DNA of 64,000 nt from Laburnicola sp. R22_1 (GCA_014281115.1 JACONQ010000007.1:496001-560000); one strand, 5' to 3'. Positions 31,139 to 42,676 are shown, counted from the stretch's first letter. The notes: generated by a model from the sequence alone, not told the origin. Program-made: numbers and translations.

Positions 31139-31457
31139 GTACGTGGTTATGTTGTGCGATGGGAAGGTATTGGGATGGATGGTGGTATGTGAGCAACGCA
31201 GGACCTTAGGATAAATTATATTTTAAGTTACCTTGTATGTGTGTGTGTGTGTTTGAGTAGGTAGATCTGCTTTACTTGATTCACTGCGTTCTTTAGCACA
31301 CCCACTGCTTTCCCTCACAGCGTTATACCGTGTACCGAGAGTGCGCGAAGACTTCTTGATCAGAGTAGGTAGATTAATCTTCAAGCGTGATTCAATTATT
31401 TTGATTCAAATTCCAAATTTCATCACCTACGTAAAAAAGTCAACCCCTCCACACCAC
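31139..31457. other. Convergent intergenic region
   Basis: Between the 3' ends of the TPR-like gene (plus) and the SRR1-like gene (minus). Contains a GT run and copy 1 of a dispersed repeat. Confidence 0.5.
31295..31336. repeat. Dispersed repeat, copy 1
   Basis: AGCACACCCACTGCTTTCCC followed by TCACAGCGTTATACCGTGTACC. A related copy lies at 41444-41485 in the same orientation; 6 of 42 positions differ. A GT dinucleotide run (31237-31252) lies just upstream. The element type is unknown. Confidence 0.7.
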
Positions 31458-32702
31458 CTAGTCCAAAATCGTAGCAAACGGGTTAAACAACAACCTTACC
31501 ACGCCGGGCAACAACCCATCCACAGCCTCTTCCCTCCTCCTAATATCCTCCGCAACTTTCGCACTCGTAGCGCCCCCTCGGCTCGGTTGAAAAAACAGCT
31601 TCATGCGCGGCAGCCAGTGCACGGCCATGAGCAGCTTCTTATTCATGCGCTGTAGGTCTCTTTCGTCCCATCTGAGCCGATGGATCAGCCGGCCCTGTAG
31701 CATCTTTTTGACGCGCGGAGCGGCAAACTCGTTGTACCGCATGAGCGAGTCGATGCGGAAGTCAGTGGGGAGCGAGGCGTCGAAGATGGCGGCGGGGCCA
31801 CCGGCGGGTAGCAAGTCAGCGATGATTTCGTAGAGGGGGAAAGAAGGGAAAGCGCTCATGACGAGGGTGGAACTGTCGATGGCGAGGAGGCCGTTTGGGT
31901 CGTCGAGGACGGTGATATTGTGCGCGGCGAGGACGCGTTTGTCCGAGTCGGAGTAGCTGGGGTCCTGGGCGAGGACGCGGACGGGCGTTGGGGACGAGCC
32001 GTAGCATTCCGGGTGCTGGGCGTAGAGGGCGTCGAGCGCTTGGGCGATGCTGAGGGCGACGATGTGTTGGAAGTAGGGGCGGAACCAGGAGTCGGGACCT
32101 ACGATTTGGCGGGTGAGACTGCCCAGGCCCATGCAGATTATTTTGTAGATGCGGGGGGCGCTGGATTGGAGGTGTTGGCTTGTGAGTTGGAGGTGGAGCA
32201 GGGTTTGGGTGGTGCTGCAGTGGAACATGTTGGTGCATGCTGTCCAGCCTTGCTGTTTCTGTGCTAATTGATCGTCTTGGGGCGGGGAGTAGGATGTCAA
32301 CTGCACGGGAGCGCATGTCTTGGATGCGTCGAAGACGTGGGTTGGGGGTCCGATGTTCCCGTCGCCATGGCGCATTGCGATGAGGAGATCTGGACCTCTG
32401 TCGTAGCCATCTGCTGCGATTCGGAGGTAGCTGTTGTACCAGTGTGCCGAGTAGGTACGCAGGCCGGGGTTGGGCGGATTGAGCTTGCCGGTGAGGACGT
32501 TGCGGAGCCAGGCAGGCGCTTTGTTGTCGTCCTTCAGGTCGGCCATGGAGAGCGCCCCGGAACGTAATTTGGCGGTGTCTTCGGCGAGCTTCTCCAAGAA
32601 TTCTCGCGTGTAGATAGCCGCGACTCCACGAGCACGTAGAGCATCCTCCAGGGGCTGGAGGTCATATGTCGTCGGCCCAAGTCGCTTTTCGAGGGGTGCC
32701 AT
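31458..32702 (-). CDS. SRR1-like domain protein
   Basis: Single exon, 414 residues from ATG 32702 (MAPLEKRLGPTTYDLQ). The SRR1-like core lies around residues 175-290: YKIICMGLGSLT, SIAQALDALYAQHP, VRVLAQDPSYSDSDKRVLAA and TVLDDPNGLLAIDSSTLVMS, ending AIFDAS. SRR1 was named in Arabidopsis (light and clock signalling) and Ber1 is its yeast counterpart; plant-pathogenic dothideomycetes carry several diverged SRR1-like genes, of mostly unknown function. The C-terminal 100 residues are basic (RVKKMLQGRLIHRLRWDERD). No membrane or secretion signal. A heme-related or signalling role is reported for relatives but cannot be assigned here. It shares a divergent upstream region with the next gene. Confidence 0.83.
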   Translation of the reverse strand: MAPLEKRLGPTTYDLQPLEDALRARGVAAIYTREFLEKLAEDTAKLRSGALSMADLKDDNKAPAWLRNVLTGKLNPPNPGLRTYSAHWYNSYLRIAADGYDRGPDLLIAMRHGDGNIGPPTHVFDASKTCAPVQLTSYSPPQDDQLAQKQQGWTACTNMFHCSTTQTLLHLQLTSQHLQSSAPRIYKIICMGLGSLTRQIVGPDSWFRPYFQHIVALSIAQALDALYAQHPECYGSSPTPVRVLAQDPSYSDSDKRVLAAHNITVLDDPNGLLAIDSSTLVMSAFPSFPLYEIIADLLPAGGPAAIFDASLPTDFRIDSLMRYNEFAAPRVKKMLQGRLIHRLRWDERDLQRMNKKLLMAVHWLPRMKLFFQPSRGGATSAKVAEDIRRREEAVDGLLPGVVRLLFNPFATILD

Positions 32703-33224
32703 TGGGGGCACTGTGCGTGTACGTTTTGGTCGTCCAGGGAGCGAGATTATTATTTAATGGGCGTAGTGGTATTGGAAAGAAGGGCATCACCAGCCGTTCT
32801 CCATGGTGGCATGCAGATCTAATATATAAGCTTCCGTACAGTCCGGCTGGACCGACTCACCTTTCATAGCGCTGCCTGTCCGGCAGCTTCTTGCCAACGT
32901 CTAAAGCCCCGTGACAGAAGACACGACGCTATTCATTGGAAAAATCGTGGGGCCGTGCAAACCTGGAGGTGAGGAGGGATCGAAGGCGCGCGGGAGGGAA
33001 GCGGGTCATGCGGGGCCAGTGGCAGCGGAATGCCGTGCCATAAGCAGTGAAGGTGCCGCTGACCAATCAGGCACTCGCCCAGCTGCAGTCCCAGTGGCCC
33101 ACCAACAAACACAGACGGTGCAAGCGACGCGAGCACCAACAAAGGGATCGCTCTGCCAACACGTCGCTCTCGCGCTCGCAACTTTATTCTTCACAGCCTT
33201 GGCCATTCATCCAGCTGCCCACGA
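32703..33224. promoter_or_regulatory. Bidirectional promoter region
   Basis: Between the divergent starts of the SRR1-like gene (minus) and the unknown gene at 33225 (plus). A pyrimidine-rich and CA-containing stretch near the latter is usual 5' leader sequence. No defined motif. Confidence 0.45.
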
Positions 33225-34180
33225 ATGGCCGACGAGAAGCAGAGCAACAAGAAGGTGGCTTTGCCCGCCAACCTCTCCGACTATGCGCGCGCTGTCTCGG
33301 CAGGCAACGCGTTCCGATGCCTGCCGGTCGAGCTCCGACAGTGCGTAGGGCCCGACCACGTATGAATAATGAAACTACACTGACCTTTGTCCAAGAGAGG
33401 TCTTCGCATACGCAGCCTTAGACTACCTCCCAGCGTTCCACAAGGAGGCCTTGGTCGAGGCTGCAGACATTCGCGCAAAGCGCCAGTGCGCATGGCTGCC
33501 GCCCATGTGCCTTGTCAACGACGACTTCTTCTTCGAGAGCCTGCCAATGTTCCTCCGTCATGCCAACATAGTCGTGCGCGAGCAGTACACTGCATACAAC
33601 CTGCGCTTCTTCCTGCGCGCGACCAATTTGTACCCCTACATACACTCGTTGCGCTTTACCGTCTCCAAGGCACTCACGCCCCTTTCCGCCGGCCCCCAGC
33701 TTCTCCAGGATTGCATCAATCTGCGCCACGTGTTCCTTGCCTTCCACATAAAAGACTTCAAGTTCAAGTTCCATCATCCACGAGGCATTTCAAACAAGCT
33801 CGACAAGAAAGCATTCCTGGAAGACCACTCGTTCCGCCAGCTGCTCACGCTCAGCCACCTTGAGCGGGTGCAGCTTTATATCGTGCATACGCGAAACGAC
33901 CCACAAATAATCTATGCACAAGGCGACGCACAAAATAAGCCCAAGAAGAACCACCTGCCCGAATGCTGGGGTATTGTGGGATGGCTGAAGAGGAAGTTCC
34001 TGCGCCGCGGACGGGTCGTCCAAGTCGTATGTATTGTGCACTTCTATGGAGTTCATGTTTGCTGACGAACCGGAGCTCTCGGGGCACGGACAAGCTTCTG
34101 AAATCGATCCAGTCAAGCCCTTGAAACCCTGGAGTGCGCCAAGTGCAGGGCCGCGGATTCGCAGCCAGACGTCGTGGTAG
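33225..34180 (+). CDS. Unknown three-exon protein
   Basis: Exons 33225-33344, 33400-34026 and 34076-34180 join with 55- and 49-nt GT...AG introns, phase 0, for 283 residues from ATG 33225 (MADEKQSNKKVALPANLSDY). The middle exon contains RCLPVELRQ just before intron 1 and then AYAALDYLPAFHKEALVEAA; a 'LP.EL' opening followed by helical leucine-rich text (LQDCINLRHVFLAFHIKDFK, LLTLSHLERVQLYIVHTR) is reminiscent of fungal F-box-like proteins, though no full F-box is visible. The last exon (LSGHGQASEIDPVKPLKPWS) ends at a TAG; without the second intron the frame would instead stop at 34065. I do not recognise a family. The exon structure is consistent; the function is unknown. Confidence 0.65.
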
Positions 34181-35055
34181 GCGCAAGTTTTGAGCCAGAG
34201 GTGGAGAGTCGAAGAGCGAGTTGTGAAAGTTGAAGGATTCGGGCGGCGTTGCATCGATGCATGTGTGGTACTTGTGGCAGTGTTGTGCTATTGGAAAAAG
34301 CATGGAAATGCCATTTTTATGGGGAAATGAATTGACCGTCTAGGGTCTTGCTTTGCAGAGAAGAGAAGACCTTTGCCAGTCGGCGAGCGGACGGCATTGC
34401 GTTACTAAGCACGTTCGAGTACACTGTCCCAGCCGCATATCGCCACGTGCCTTATGATCTCCTCCTGATGATCTCCCAGCATCCTGGACCGAGGATGCTG
34501 GAAAACGCACGTGCGGGTCTGGCCCACGCCGTGCCGCAACTGACATCGCAACGCATTCGTGTACACTACCTTCGTCCTCCGCGAGTACCTGTCGGATCAC
34601 CTCTCCAGGGCTGAGCGATGCACACGTTTGCCATGAGAAGATTCTCTCTGGCTTGCATCTGATTTAGCACCGAGCATAGTTTGTACTATGTAGTATACGG
34701 ACCTTTGCATCGGGATCGGGACCGCGATCGCTTGCTATCTCGATCTCGCAACAAGCGTCCGATGTGACCCCGCAGCGATCAATGCATGCCCCTCATTCCC
34801 AATCTCTGCAACATGTTGCACTTGTTGTTTGCCCTTTTCGTATCTCCTTGGCCTGACACGGGCGATGGCCTGGTCGGAGGAACTCGCCCTGCAGAGTCTA
34901 GACACACCCGCGCGTTGGCCTAACCACGCCACAGTGCCCCATCTCACTTTCGAAGGTCGTTGAGACAGACCCGAACGGTTCCAAGAGTTTGCGCACCAGT
35001 CCGCCATCGTCGATGCTGAGGCTTTTGCTATCCCGCGGCTGCTCCTACCGCGAGC
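34181..35055. other. Intergenic region
   Basis: Upstream of the histidine kinase relic. An 88-codon plus-strand frame at 34348-34614 has no recognised feature. Nothing else supported. Confidence 0.4.
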
Positions 35056-38000
35056 ATGCCTTCTGTCGCCGGTCCACGTGCCTCCTTCTTTCCCAAGGCT
35101 GATGCGGCAGTCCTTCAGACCAAATATTCTCCGCCATCGCCGACCTCGCGCCCAACTGGAGTGGGCCCTAATCTTGATGTTGAAAACGCAAACAGAGCGC
35201 TCGACGCGTGGTCTGTCGAGGTCGCGAGAGATGTCTATCCAAAGAGCACCGATCCCTGGGCCCCAGCTCCGGTTCCTGCCACACCAGCATGTCTTGCGGA
35301 CCGGTATCTGTTTCCGGTGCTGGCGCGCAACGAAAGCCTGCGTCTGACGATGCTGTTTTACTACACCCAAGGCGCCATGGAAGACAGAGAGCTCATGTCA
35401 CGCCTGCAGGAGAAGGTTCACCTGGCGAAAGAGTCGATCGGATGGGAATTTGCCATTGCTGGCCTTCTGGATCGCAACACCTATACACGTATGTGTACCG
35501 TAGGCCTGCCTCTGGCCGTGCTGCCACGGCCCGAAGGTACTTGCGCCCACACCGTCAACCAACCTCCGGGCGTAAGTGCAGAATCCAATTTATTGTCAAT
35601 CTTAGATTAATCATGCGTAGCAAATATTCAACTTACCCAACATGCACGAAGAGATAAGGGGATATAGGAGTGTCTATCTACACGTTAAGAGCGTACACGG
35701 AAATAGGGTACTAAGGCTAGACAATATTGCCTACTGCCCTAATCTGCTATGCAATCTTATGTCCTTCTAATTACTTTGCAGGCAAGGCCTCTAGTAGGAC
35801 ATAAAGGCAGATCTAACAACAATTAAGAGAAGGGACAATACAGTCCTAGCTGACCTTCAAGAACTTTATAGTTAATGGGTACTAGAATACATGCCCAAAC
35901 AAAATCGTACTATACACAATAGTACGTATGCCACACACAAAATCACAACGCGCACCGCACGAGGTGCGCAGAAGGCAGACGCTATTATATGGCATAAACG
36001 ACTAGGCCACCCAGGTCCTTAGGCACTAGAACACACTATGAATCACTATAAGGGGGTGCGCCTTAAAGGACTTACTATAGTCTAATGCGACGCCTGCGGC
36101 AGATCAAAGCTTAAGCAATAAATTAGATAATAACCTAGGCAAATTAATAATAGTCCTAGCGAGAGAGTCGCTATAGACTTTTACGATTATGAAGATTAGA
36201 GCTTCACTAGCGAGAAAAGCTAGATGCTCATCACCAATTAATTCTCAGGCATAGCTTGGGATTTTTACTTTAAAGACAATCGACCAGCACAAATAATTAT
36301 TAAATTGCTAAAGGAATTTGTACTATTTATAAAAGTACAATTTAATATAATGGTCAAGGTTATTAAATCCGACAATAAGATCTTTTTAGTCAAATAAGAC
36401 GTTTATAGGTGGTGCGTTAGTAAAGGTATTATTATCGAGCCTTTAGCACCTAATACCCAAGCTTAAAATAGAGGAGCTAAACGCTTAGGGGGTGTAATTA
36501 AGGAGAAGGGTCGTGCAATGCGACTTAACGCCAATCTCCCTTTTAACCTATGGCCAGAAATTACACAAGCGGCTGTATACCTATACAATTAAACTCTAAA
36601 CTACGCTAACTAATAGCAATTACCACACAAAGTATTCTTTACAATAGTTGCTTTTTAAAATAGTATTGTCACTTAACCAAAGAAACTAAACTAGGCTTAC
36701 CTTAGGGCCTATGGCTGTAAAGCCTTCGCCTTAACTAACAATACTAAACGCGGCAAGAGCAAGCTCTAAAGGTTAGACCTAAAGGCATAGATTAGATACC
36801 TAGTGGGCTACTAATTATTAAATATCTAGAGGATATAGATCCCACTACTTAACAAAGTCATTAGTACACACGACATTATCTTTAATAAAGATAAGGTGTT
36901 CTTAAGTAAAACAGAGGACTTGTTAGACAACCTTATGCACAGCACTACTAAAGAGATTGCTGCATAGACCTAATTAGTAGAGTTGCCACCTCTACTACCT
37001 AAGCAAGAAAACACTAAATCCTTCTATAAGGATAAGTTAATCACTAACACCCGCAATCGCGAGGATAAAGAAGAAGACCCGCCAGGGTATTACTAAGGGA
37101 GGAAGATTAATTATACCTACCCAACACCACTAGTAACACCTCCGCCTATTGCATTGCTTATCTAATTAATAGCGAGTTTTAAACACGATCAACACGACTA
37201 GTTACCTATTAGATTACCACAGCCAGATTAACGCGCTATACTATAGGCAGCCGCTTTCCTAGCAGGTACACAAGCAGGAAGCAGAGGCAAGTATAAGGGG
37301 AAGCCGCTTAACAAAGCTTAATTTAATCGCATGCTCGCAATAGGACAGAAACCCCACTAAAGTCAATTACCAGAACCTCTATCTAGCGGAACATAGATAG
37401 ACAATTACCCGCTATTCAATATGTGGAAGGAGGCCGAGCAGGTACACCTACAAAGCCACAAGGAAATAAAGTCTTAAAGTAAGGTGTCTATTACCCCAGT
37501 GCGATTACGCGGCCACTGCAAACATGTGGCGTTCGCCACCCTCTGCGTTGCATCGAACTCAGTACAAGAACCGCTATCTAAAACACAACAGATGTCTTTA
37601 GCTCGTCTGGCCGACTGGATTGTCGCCGACATTGTTCACAGTGCAAGAGCTAAGCGGCAGCGTGAGCGCAGAAGGATGATGGAATTACTATCCGTCGCAC
37701 AAAAGCGAAGTGACCACGACAATTTTGAAGACATTGTTCGTAACATGCTACAAGAGGTGTATCCGGATATTAGTATTAGCATACAATCTTCCACTGACCG
37801 TCAAATCCTGCTTGAAGGGGGTACGCAATTTTTTGCCGAAGAACTCGAACACGGTCTTTGGGAGGATGGCAACGAATTTGAAAACTTCATCCAGAATCTC
37901 AACCACCAGGATCCAGTCGCCTCCAAGGTAGTCCGGGTCATTGCTGCTCAGTGCGCTAGTCAACGTATACCGACGTATCTTCTTGTAGGCTCAAAGGATT

Positions 38001-40069
38001 TTCGCGACGTCTTCGACGACGTAGATTCGTCATTTGTGCATATGGCTACTCAAATGCTGTGCCGTGGCTGGCAAAACCAAGCTCTCAGAGAAGCGTTGAC
38101 TGCAAAAGACAATTTTCTCCGTGGCATCACACATCAGCTCCGGACTCCAATCCATGGCATCTTAGGATCAGTGGAGCTCCTGGCGGAAGAGCTCGGAGCG
38201 CAAGACCTGCTTTATTCGAGTTTGAAACCGGCGTCACCCACTTCAACTTCCGCGGTTGAACATAGGGACCCAAACACCTATATCAAGGCAATACGAAGCT
38301 CCGCCCGGGAACTCATTTCCACTGTTAATAGCCTTATTAATCTCAATCGCTGGACCGATATCGCACAAGCAGAACGCATTGTCGCCTTGCACCACATCAA
38401 CGAGATAGAGACGGAACTGCTCAACGAGGCCGTCCAAGCCATCCCGGAACAGTTCTCGGTCAGGCCTTCGATTATCTTCAAACACCATCTTCCACCAGAC
38501 TTTGATAGCCTGACTATGGACCTGCGCCTTTTCGTGGACTGCATACAACCTCTTGTCGTCAATGCCTTTCAAAACTCCGTGGGGGGCATCGTATGCGTCA
38601 CCATATCCGTGGCGAATGACTACCAGTCTCTTATTGTCGATGTTGAAGACACGGGTCGAGGTATCAGTGAGGGTGACCGAGGACGCATCTTCAATGCTTA
38701 CGGTAAGGTTGATCCGCACGACGAGTGCTGGGCTAGGATTGACTTTAGCCTGTAGATTGGCTACCATAATGAACGGTGTAGTAACCTTAGTTTCGTCCGA
38801 AGTCGGAAAGGGCTCGCATTCCAGAGCAACTTTCGCGGAACCCACATGCGCCGGCTCAATCTGTGCATCGCATCGAAGAACAAGCAAGATAAGCGTGGAC
38901 CGACCCACTCTTACTTTCCAGACACCATATTTGTCCGAGACAAAGTCACTAAGCCAGTATTTTGTTCCCTATCTCCTCCACCAAGGTCATGTCCAATCCG
39001 AAACTTCTGGTGGATCCCTTTCCATCTTCGATTACTCCGAAGACCTGTTTCAAGGTCACGACCAGCCTTTGCTACAGATCAAACCGTGGCAGGTGGGCCT
39101 ATGCCTAATGCCCGACTCTGCATATGCTACTCCAAACAATGACGGCAGCCCAATCCGAACGGAGAACAACATATTATACGTCACGGGACCCTTCCTATCC
39201 AGCATCATCGACCAAGCTCTAACCCAAGCACACGCCCTATGCGCAGACCTTGAAGTCCTCAAGACTCCACCACAGGAGGAAACCCGCACGTGTCGAAACG
39301 CCATCGAAACGCCCCAAATCGCGCCCATCCCAGAACCATACCCCTCCATCCCTACGCCCCCAAAATCAACTTCTCCACCGCCAGTAGCACCCGACGAGAC
39401 GCTCACAGTATCCCTCCAAACAGTGCACATTGAAATTCCGCCCTGTGCTTCGCCGACCACACCATTACCACCACCAAAGAGGTCATCTAAGCCAATGACG
39501 CTGATAGTAGACGACAACGCCGTCAACCTCCGCCTTTTTGAAATGTATTGCCGCCGGCGAGGGATTCCGCACTGTGCTGCGACGGATGGCGCGAAAGCTG
39601 TGGAGTGTTTTTCTATACGGCAGATGGCTGCCTTTTCGTCCCGGGCTGCTGCCAGAGAGCCTATTGAGCTGGTTCTTATGGATTGTATGTATGCCCTGCC
39701 CCCCGGGTATAAGTGAAGAGTGGATGTCGAAGCTAGATGGCGTGGCGGCCGAATCACGACGTCTCGCGCAGCTACGCTGGCTATCAATACACACACACAA
39801 GCTTCCGAGCTTATGAAGTACGTACGCTGACGTCCACCCTAGTACAAATGCCCCACTGCGACGGCATCTCCGCCACGCGCCGAATCCGCACCCTCGAAAA
39901 AGAACATCACTGGAGTAGGTCCGTCGTCATCATGGTTACGGGGCAGGACTCGCCGTCCGATCGCGTAGAAGCGCGGGAGGCGGGTGCGGATGGTTTTTTT
40001 GTGAAGCCAGTGGGGCCGAAGGTGTTGGATCGGGGGATTGGGGAGTGGTTTCCTGGGGCGCGGGTTTAG
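35056..40069 (+). pseudogene. Hybrid histidine kinase, split by a Copia fragment and frameshifted
   Basis: Part 1, from ATG 35056 to about 35574, is the N-terminus of a GAF-containing fungal histidine kinase (RLTMLFYYTQGAMEDRELMS, GWEFAIAGLLDRNTYTRM, TCAHTVNQPPG). Coding resumes at about 37495 within the same GAF domain (ATLCVASNSVQEPLS, ARLADWIVADI), so the intervening 1.9 kb replaced roughly 30-40 residues. The kinase core follows: H-box FLRGITHQLRTPIHGILGSV, N-box VVNAFQNSVGG and G1 VDVEDTGRGIS. At about 38722-38730 the frame shifts by one base; the G2 box and beyond (AGLGLTLACRLATIMNG) continue in another frame. The receiver domain, LIVDDNAVNLRLFE, then LMD plus LQMPHCDGIS across a 158-nt intron (39685-39842), and MVTGQDSPSDR and FVKPVG are intact to the stop at 40069. 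With two independent lesions it cannot make a full kinase. Confidence 0.88.
35590..37480 (+). mobile_element. RIP-decayed Copia (Ty1) pol fragment inside the histidine kinase
   Basis: AT-rich sequence whose plus-strand translation, across many TAG/TAA, shows a GAG-pre-integrase block (IIWHKRLGHPGP, CDACGRSKLK), integrase core pieces (GVIKEKGRAMRLNANLPFNL) and the start of the Copia reverse transcriptase region (MWKEAEQVHLQSHKE). Most stops sit where Gln (CAG/CAA) or Trp is expected, as RIP would produce. It lacks gag, the rest of RT, RNase H and recognisable LTRs, so it is truncated at both ends; I see no target-site duplication. Its pol sequence is from a different Copia lineage than the intact element at 49-55 kb. 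Boundaries are approximate. Confidence 0.8.
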
Positions 40070-40696
40070 TTGATGAGTGACGCGTGGGTGGGATGGGTAA
40101 TAATTGTTGGGTGTGCGAGGGTTGGTGGACTGAACTGAACTGGGGCGATGATGAGTCTTTGGGGCATTGAGGCTTTGGTGTTGGAGCTTGAGTTGAGGCG
40201 GAATTTCTGGGGTGTTATGAAGTGCGGTAGCATCCGCCGCGTACATGGCGGGACTAGTATCGCTCCGCTAAATCGGCTCAGGCGATAGGATCTGGCCTCC
40301 TCAGACCAGACCAGAAGGGAGAGAGACGTACCTAGGGCCTTGTGTAGCATTCCACACACATCCCCACGCTACCCACGCTCTCTCTGGATATCCTTCTCAA
40401 AACGGCCACCACAACACACTCGCCAAATCCTCGCTTTTTTCTCCAACCACATCACTCACGTCGCAATAATCACAAACGAGCTAGTTAGCCCGCACGCTCG
40501 GCACCTCGTTCGGGGTTTATTTCACGGAGTTGGATCCCCTGCTTTAGGATGGGATAGGATAGGATCTAGACTTGTGTGATAGGGCACACTACGCGTGTTT
40601 ATGGGTCGATTTGTCTTGGAGCGAGACGAGGTTTGCGTCGCAGCGTTGAGTTGAGTTGGGGAGACGAGAAGTGCGGGGCGGGTTGGGAGATGTAGG

Positions 40697-40760
40697 AGGG
40701 TGGGATAGGATAGGATGGGATGGGATGGGATAGGATGGGATGGGATGGGATGGGATAGGA
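40697..40760. repeat. GGGAT/AGGAT minisatellite
   Basis: About twelve pentamers, a mixture of GGGAT and AGGAT, in tandem; a short partner (GGGATAGGATAGGAT) occurs at 40550-40564. Confidence 0.85.
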
Positions 40761-41443
40761 TGTGTGCAGTGGGACACATACATGTAGGGATGTTAGTGAT
40801 ATTTGATGGCGCTGTGGCGGATTGGAAGTGTTAGTTACGTGGGACGGATGTGTATTGAGGATTTTAGAGGAATCTGAGAGCGTGGTGAGTAAGGTGGTTG
40901 TATGATATTAAGTTAGGGTTGGTCGTGTGTGATTATCGCGCACAAGGAATGAATGGAATGTTTGCATACTGTTAGAACTAGACGTTTTGAGAGAGGTGTA
41001 TGTATGGTTATGGTTATATAGTGAGATTAAGAGGTTGGTGTTTGGTTTGCTTGTATACTGTTTATGGAGGATATGTTTGAAATGGGGGTATTAGGGGTGC
41101 GTTGTGCGTTTAGAGAGTTATAGGACTAGGCAGACGTGTTTAAGGGGTTGTAATATGCTGTAAATTTCTCTGTTGGGATACTTTCTGGAATTATTAGGGG
41201 TTGAATGTTCTACCGTTTTGAATGGAGGAAGGCGGTGATTGGTGATAGTATGGGTATGTTTGTTATCCGCGCGAAGGCTTTGATGGCGATTGGCTTGGGC
41301 TGGAGAGGTATGGGCGAGGGAAAGGTGGTTGAATAGTGGTGAAGTGATTCTTATATCTGTGTAGTCGATGGGCGAGGGGTTAGGTGTTGAGGATACACCT
41401 AAGTACTGTTATTACTTTCCTTTCTTTTTTTCAATGCGTTTTC

Positions 41444-41485
41444 AGCACACCCACAGTTTTCCCTTACAGCGTTGTACCATATACC
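41444..41485. repeat. Dispersed repeat, copy 2
   Basis: AGCACACCCACAGTTTTCCC followed by TTACAGCGTTGTACCATATACC; corresponds to 31295-31336. Five of the six differences are transitions, four of them C-to-T or G-to-A in this copy, as expected of RIP. Confidence 0.7.
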
Positions 41486-41824
41486 ACAAGGTCTGCGATG
41501 TTTCTCTTCCTGATATTACTTTGCTTTATAGAATAATCTCGAAGGAGACTTCGTGCACGTGCAGTACACGGTATAACGCTGTTACGGAAAGCTGTGTTGG
41601 TGCTGACAAACGCAGTGATTGTAGCGTGATACCAGCAGTGCGAATTCGCAAGATTCAAGAAAACCTCTACGGGTACATTCATTTCTATCAAACCCAAAGC
41701 AGGGTACTTTTCCGGGTGAACAACAGCATACAAGTTTTACTACGATTACGTTACCGAAGCCATTAAAACGACAGCTACAAACCGCCCAGGAACTGCCTCC
41801 TTACATCGCCTCCTCCACAGACTC

Positions 41825-42676
41825 TCATCCCATTGCTTCCCTACACGCCTCCTCGTTAAACACCACTCTCTTGCGGAAAGTCACCACCTCTAAATACGGC
41901 ACATCCTCATACTCGGTCTCATTCCCCAGCAGAGCACGCCGCTTTTCACAGTCTCTACCACATTTGTTCGGGTCTCCCCTATGAACAGGAATACGCCGTG
42001 GATACAAATACACCTTCTGCACCCGCGGAACAAGATGTCGCTCCTCCTCAACATCCCCGTCCAATTTCCCGGACATCATTATACCGTCTATTCTTTGCGT
42101 GTGAGGATTGGACACCTCCACAAACACAGCTTTGAGATAATTTTTCTCCGCAATCCATTTCTCTAGCGCTGCAATCTTGAAATACTGTGCTGCGACCTCC
42201 AAACGGTTGTACAAGTCGTAGTCGAATCCGTTTGCTTTTGTCCAGAAGAGCGGGTAGACGGATGCGAGGCGTAGGTAGCGTAGCACGTGCTCAAAGATGT
42301 CGGGGTCTTGGTCGACGAAGTACGATCCGTCTGCGTCGGGTGTCCATGTCCATGTTCCCTCAATTCGATCGTTAAAGAATCCTGCGTCAAGCAGTGTAAC
42401 TGTGTGGGTGCGGAAGTGGCGGCCTCCGACGTTGAGGGTGATGGGTGATGAAATTGTTGGGGTTTTCGAAGAGTTGGGGGCTGTGATGGGTATGCTGCTT
42501 GTTGTGAGTGGGTCGGGTTGAGGCGGTGAGGGAGTGGGGGTGGGGTCATCTTCTGTGTCGTAGGGCCCGAAGAGGGGAGTTGGAGTGTTGCTTGTTTCTG
42601 GTTGGGTTGGGACATGAAGGCCGGGTGGGTAGTGCAGACCAAGAGGAGGTACGAGGCGGTTGCTTTCCATAGACAT
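41825..42676 (-). CDS. BTB/POZ (T1/KCTD-type) domain protein
   Basis: Single exon, 283 residues from ATG 42676 (MSMESNRLVPPLG). A Pro/Thr/Ser-rich N-terminal 75 residues leads to a T1-type BTB domain: ITLNVGGRHFRTHTVTLL (about 79-96), EGTWTWTPDADGSYFVDQDP with the conserved 'FIDRDP'-like element, then IFEHVLRYLR. KCTD-type BTB proteins form oligomers and often act as cullin-3 adaptors; that function is inferred. The remainder has YDLYNRLEVAAQYFKIAALE, a CGRDC pair (possible metal site) and a C-terminal VVTFRKRVVFNEEAC. No membrane segment, so not a channel. In the same neighbourhood is a second, different BTB gene (44680-45735). Confidence 0.82.
   Translation of the reverse strand: MSMESNRLVPPLGLHYPPGLHVPTQPETSNTPTPLFGPYDTEDDPTPTPSPPQPDPLTTSSIPITAPNSSKTPTISSPITLNVGGRHFRTHTVTLLDAGFFNDRIEGTWTWTPDADGSYFVDQDPDIFEHVLRYLRLASVYPLFWTKANGFDYDLYNRLEVAAQYFKIAALEKWIAEKNYLKAVFVEVSNPHTQRIDGIMMSGKLDGDVEEERHLVPRVQKVYLYPRRIPVHRGDPNKCGRDCEKRRALLGNETEYEDVPYLEVVTFRKRVVFNEEACREAMG

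Larger units (their letters stand above)
40070..41824. other. Intergenic region with minisatellite and dispersed repeat
   Basis: A 1.75-kb gap, TG-rich. It contains a GGGAT/AGGAT pentamer minisatellite at about 40697-40760 and dispersed-repeat copy 2 at 41444-41485. Open frames here are short. No gene recognised. Confidence 0.5.

Noticed and set aside
34348..34614. Plus-strand 88-codon frame
   Set aside because: No family resemblance, no intron logic linking it to the histidine kinase start.
35575..37480. Possibility that the insert is a natural large intron of the histidine kinase
   Set aside because: It carries Copia pre-integrase and integrase coding traces, is far longer than any other intron here, and conserved GAF residues are missing across it.
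40550..40760. Possible CRISPR-like array or telomeric repeat
   Set aside because: Simple pentamer minisatellite without spacers and not TTAGGG; eukaryotic context.
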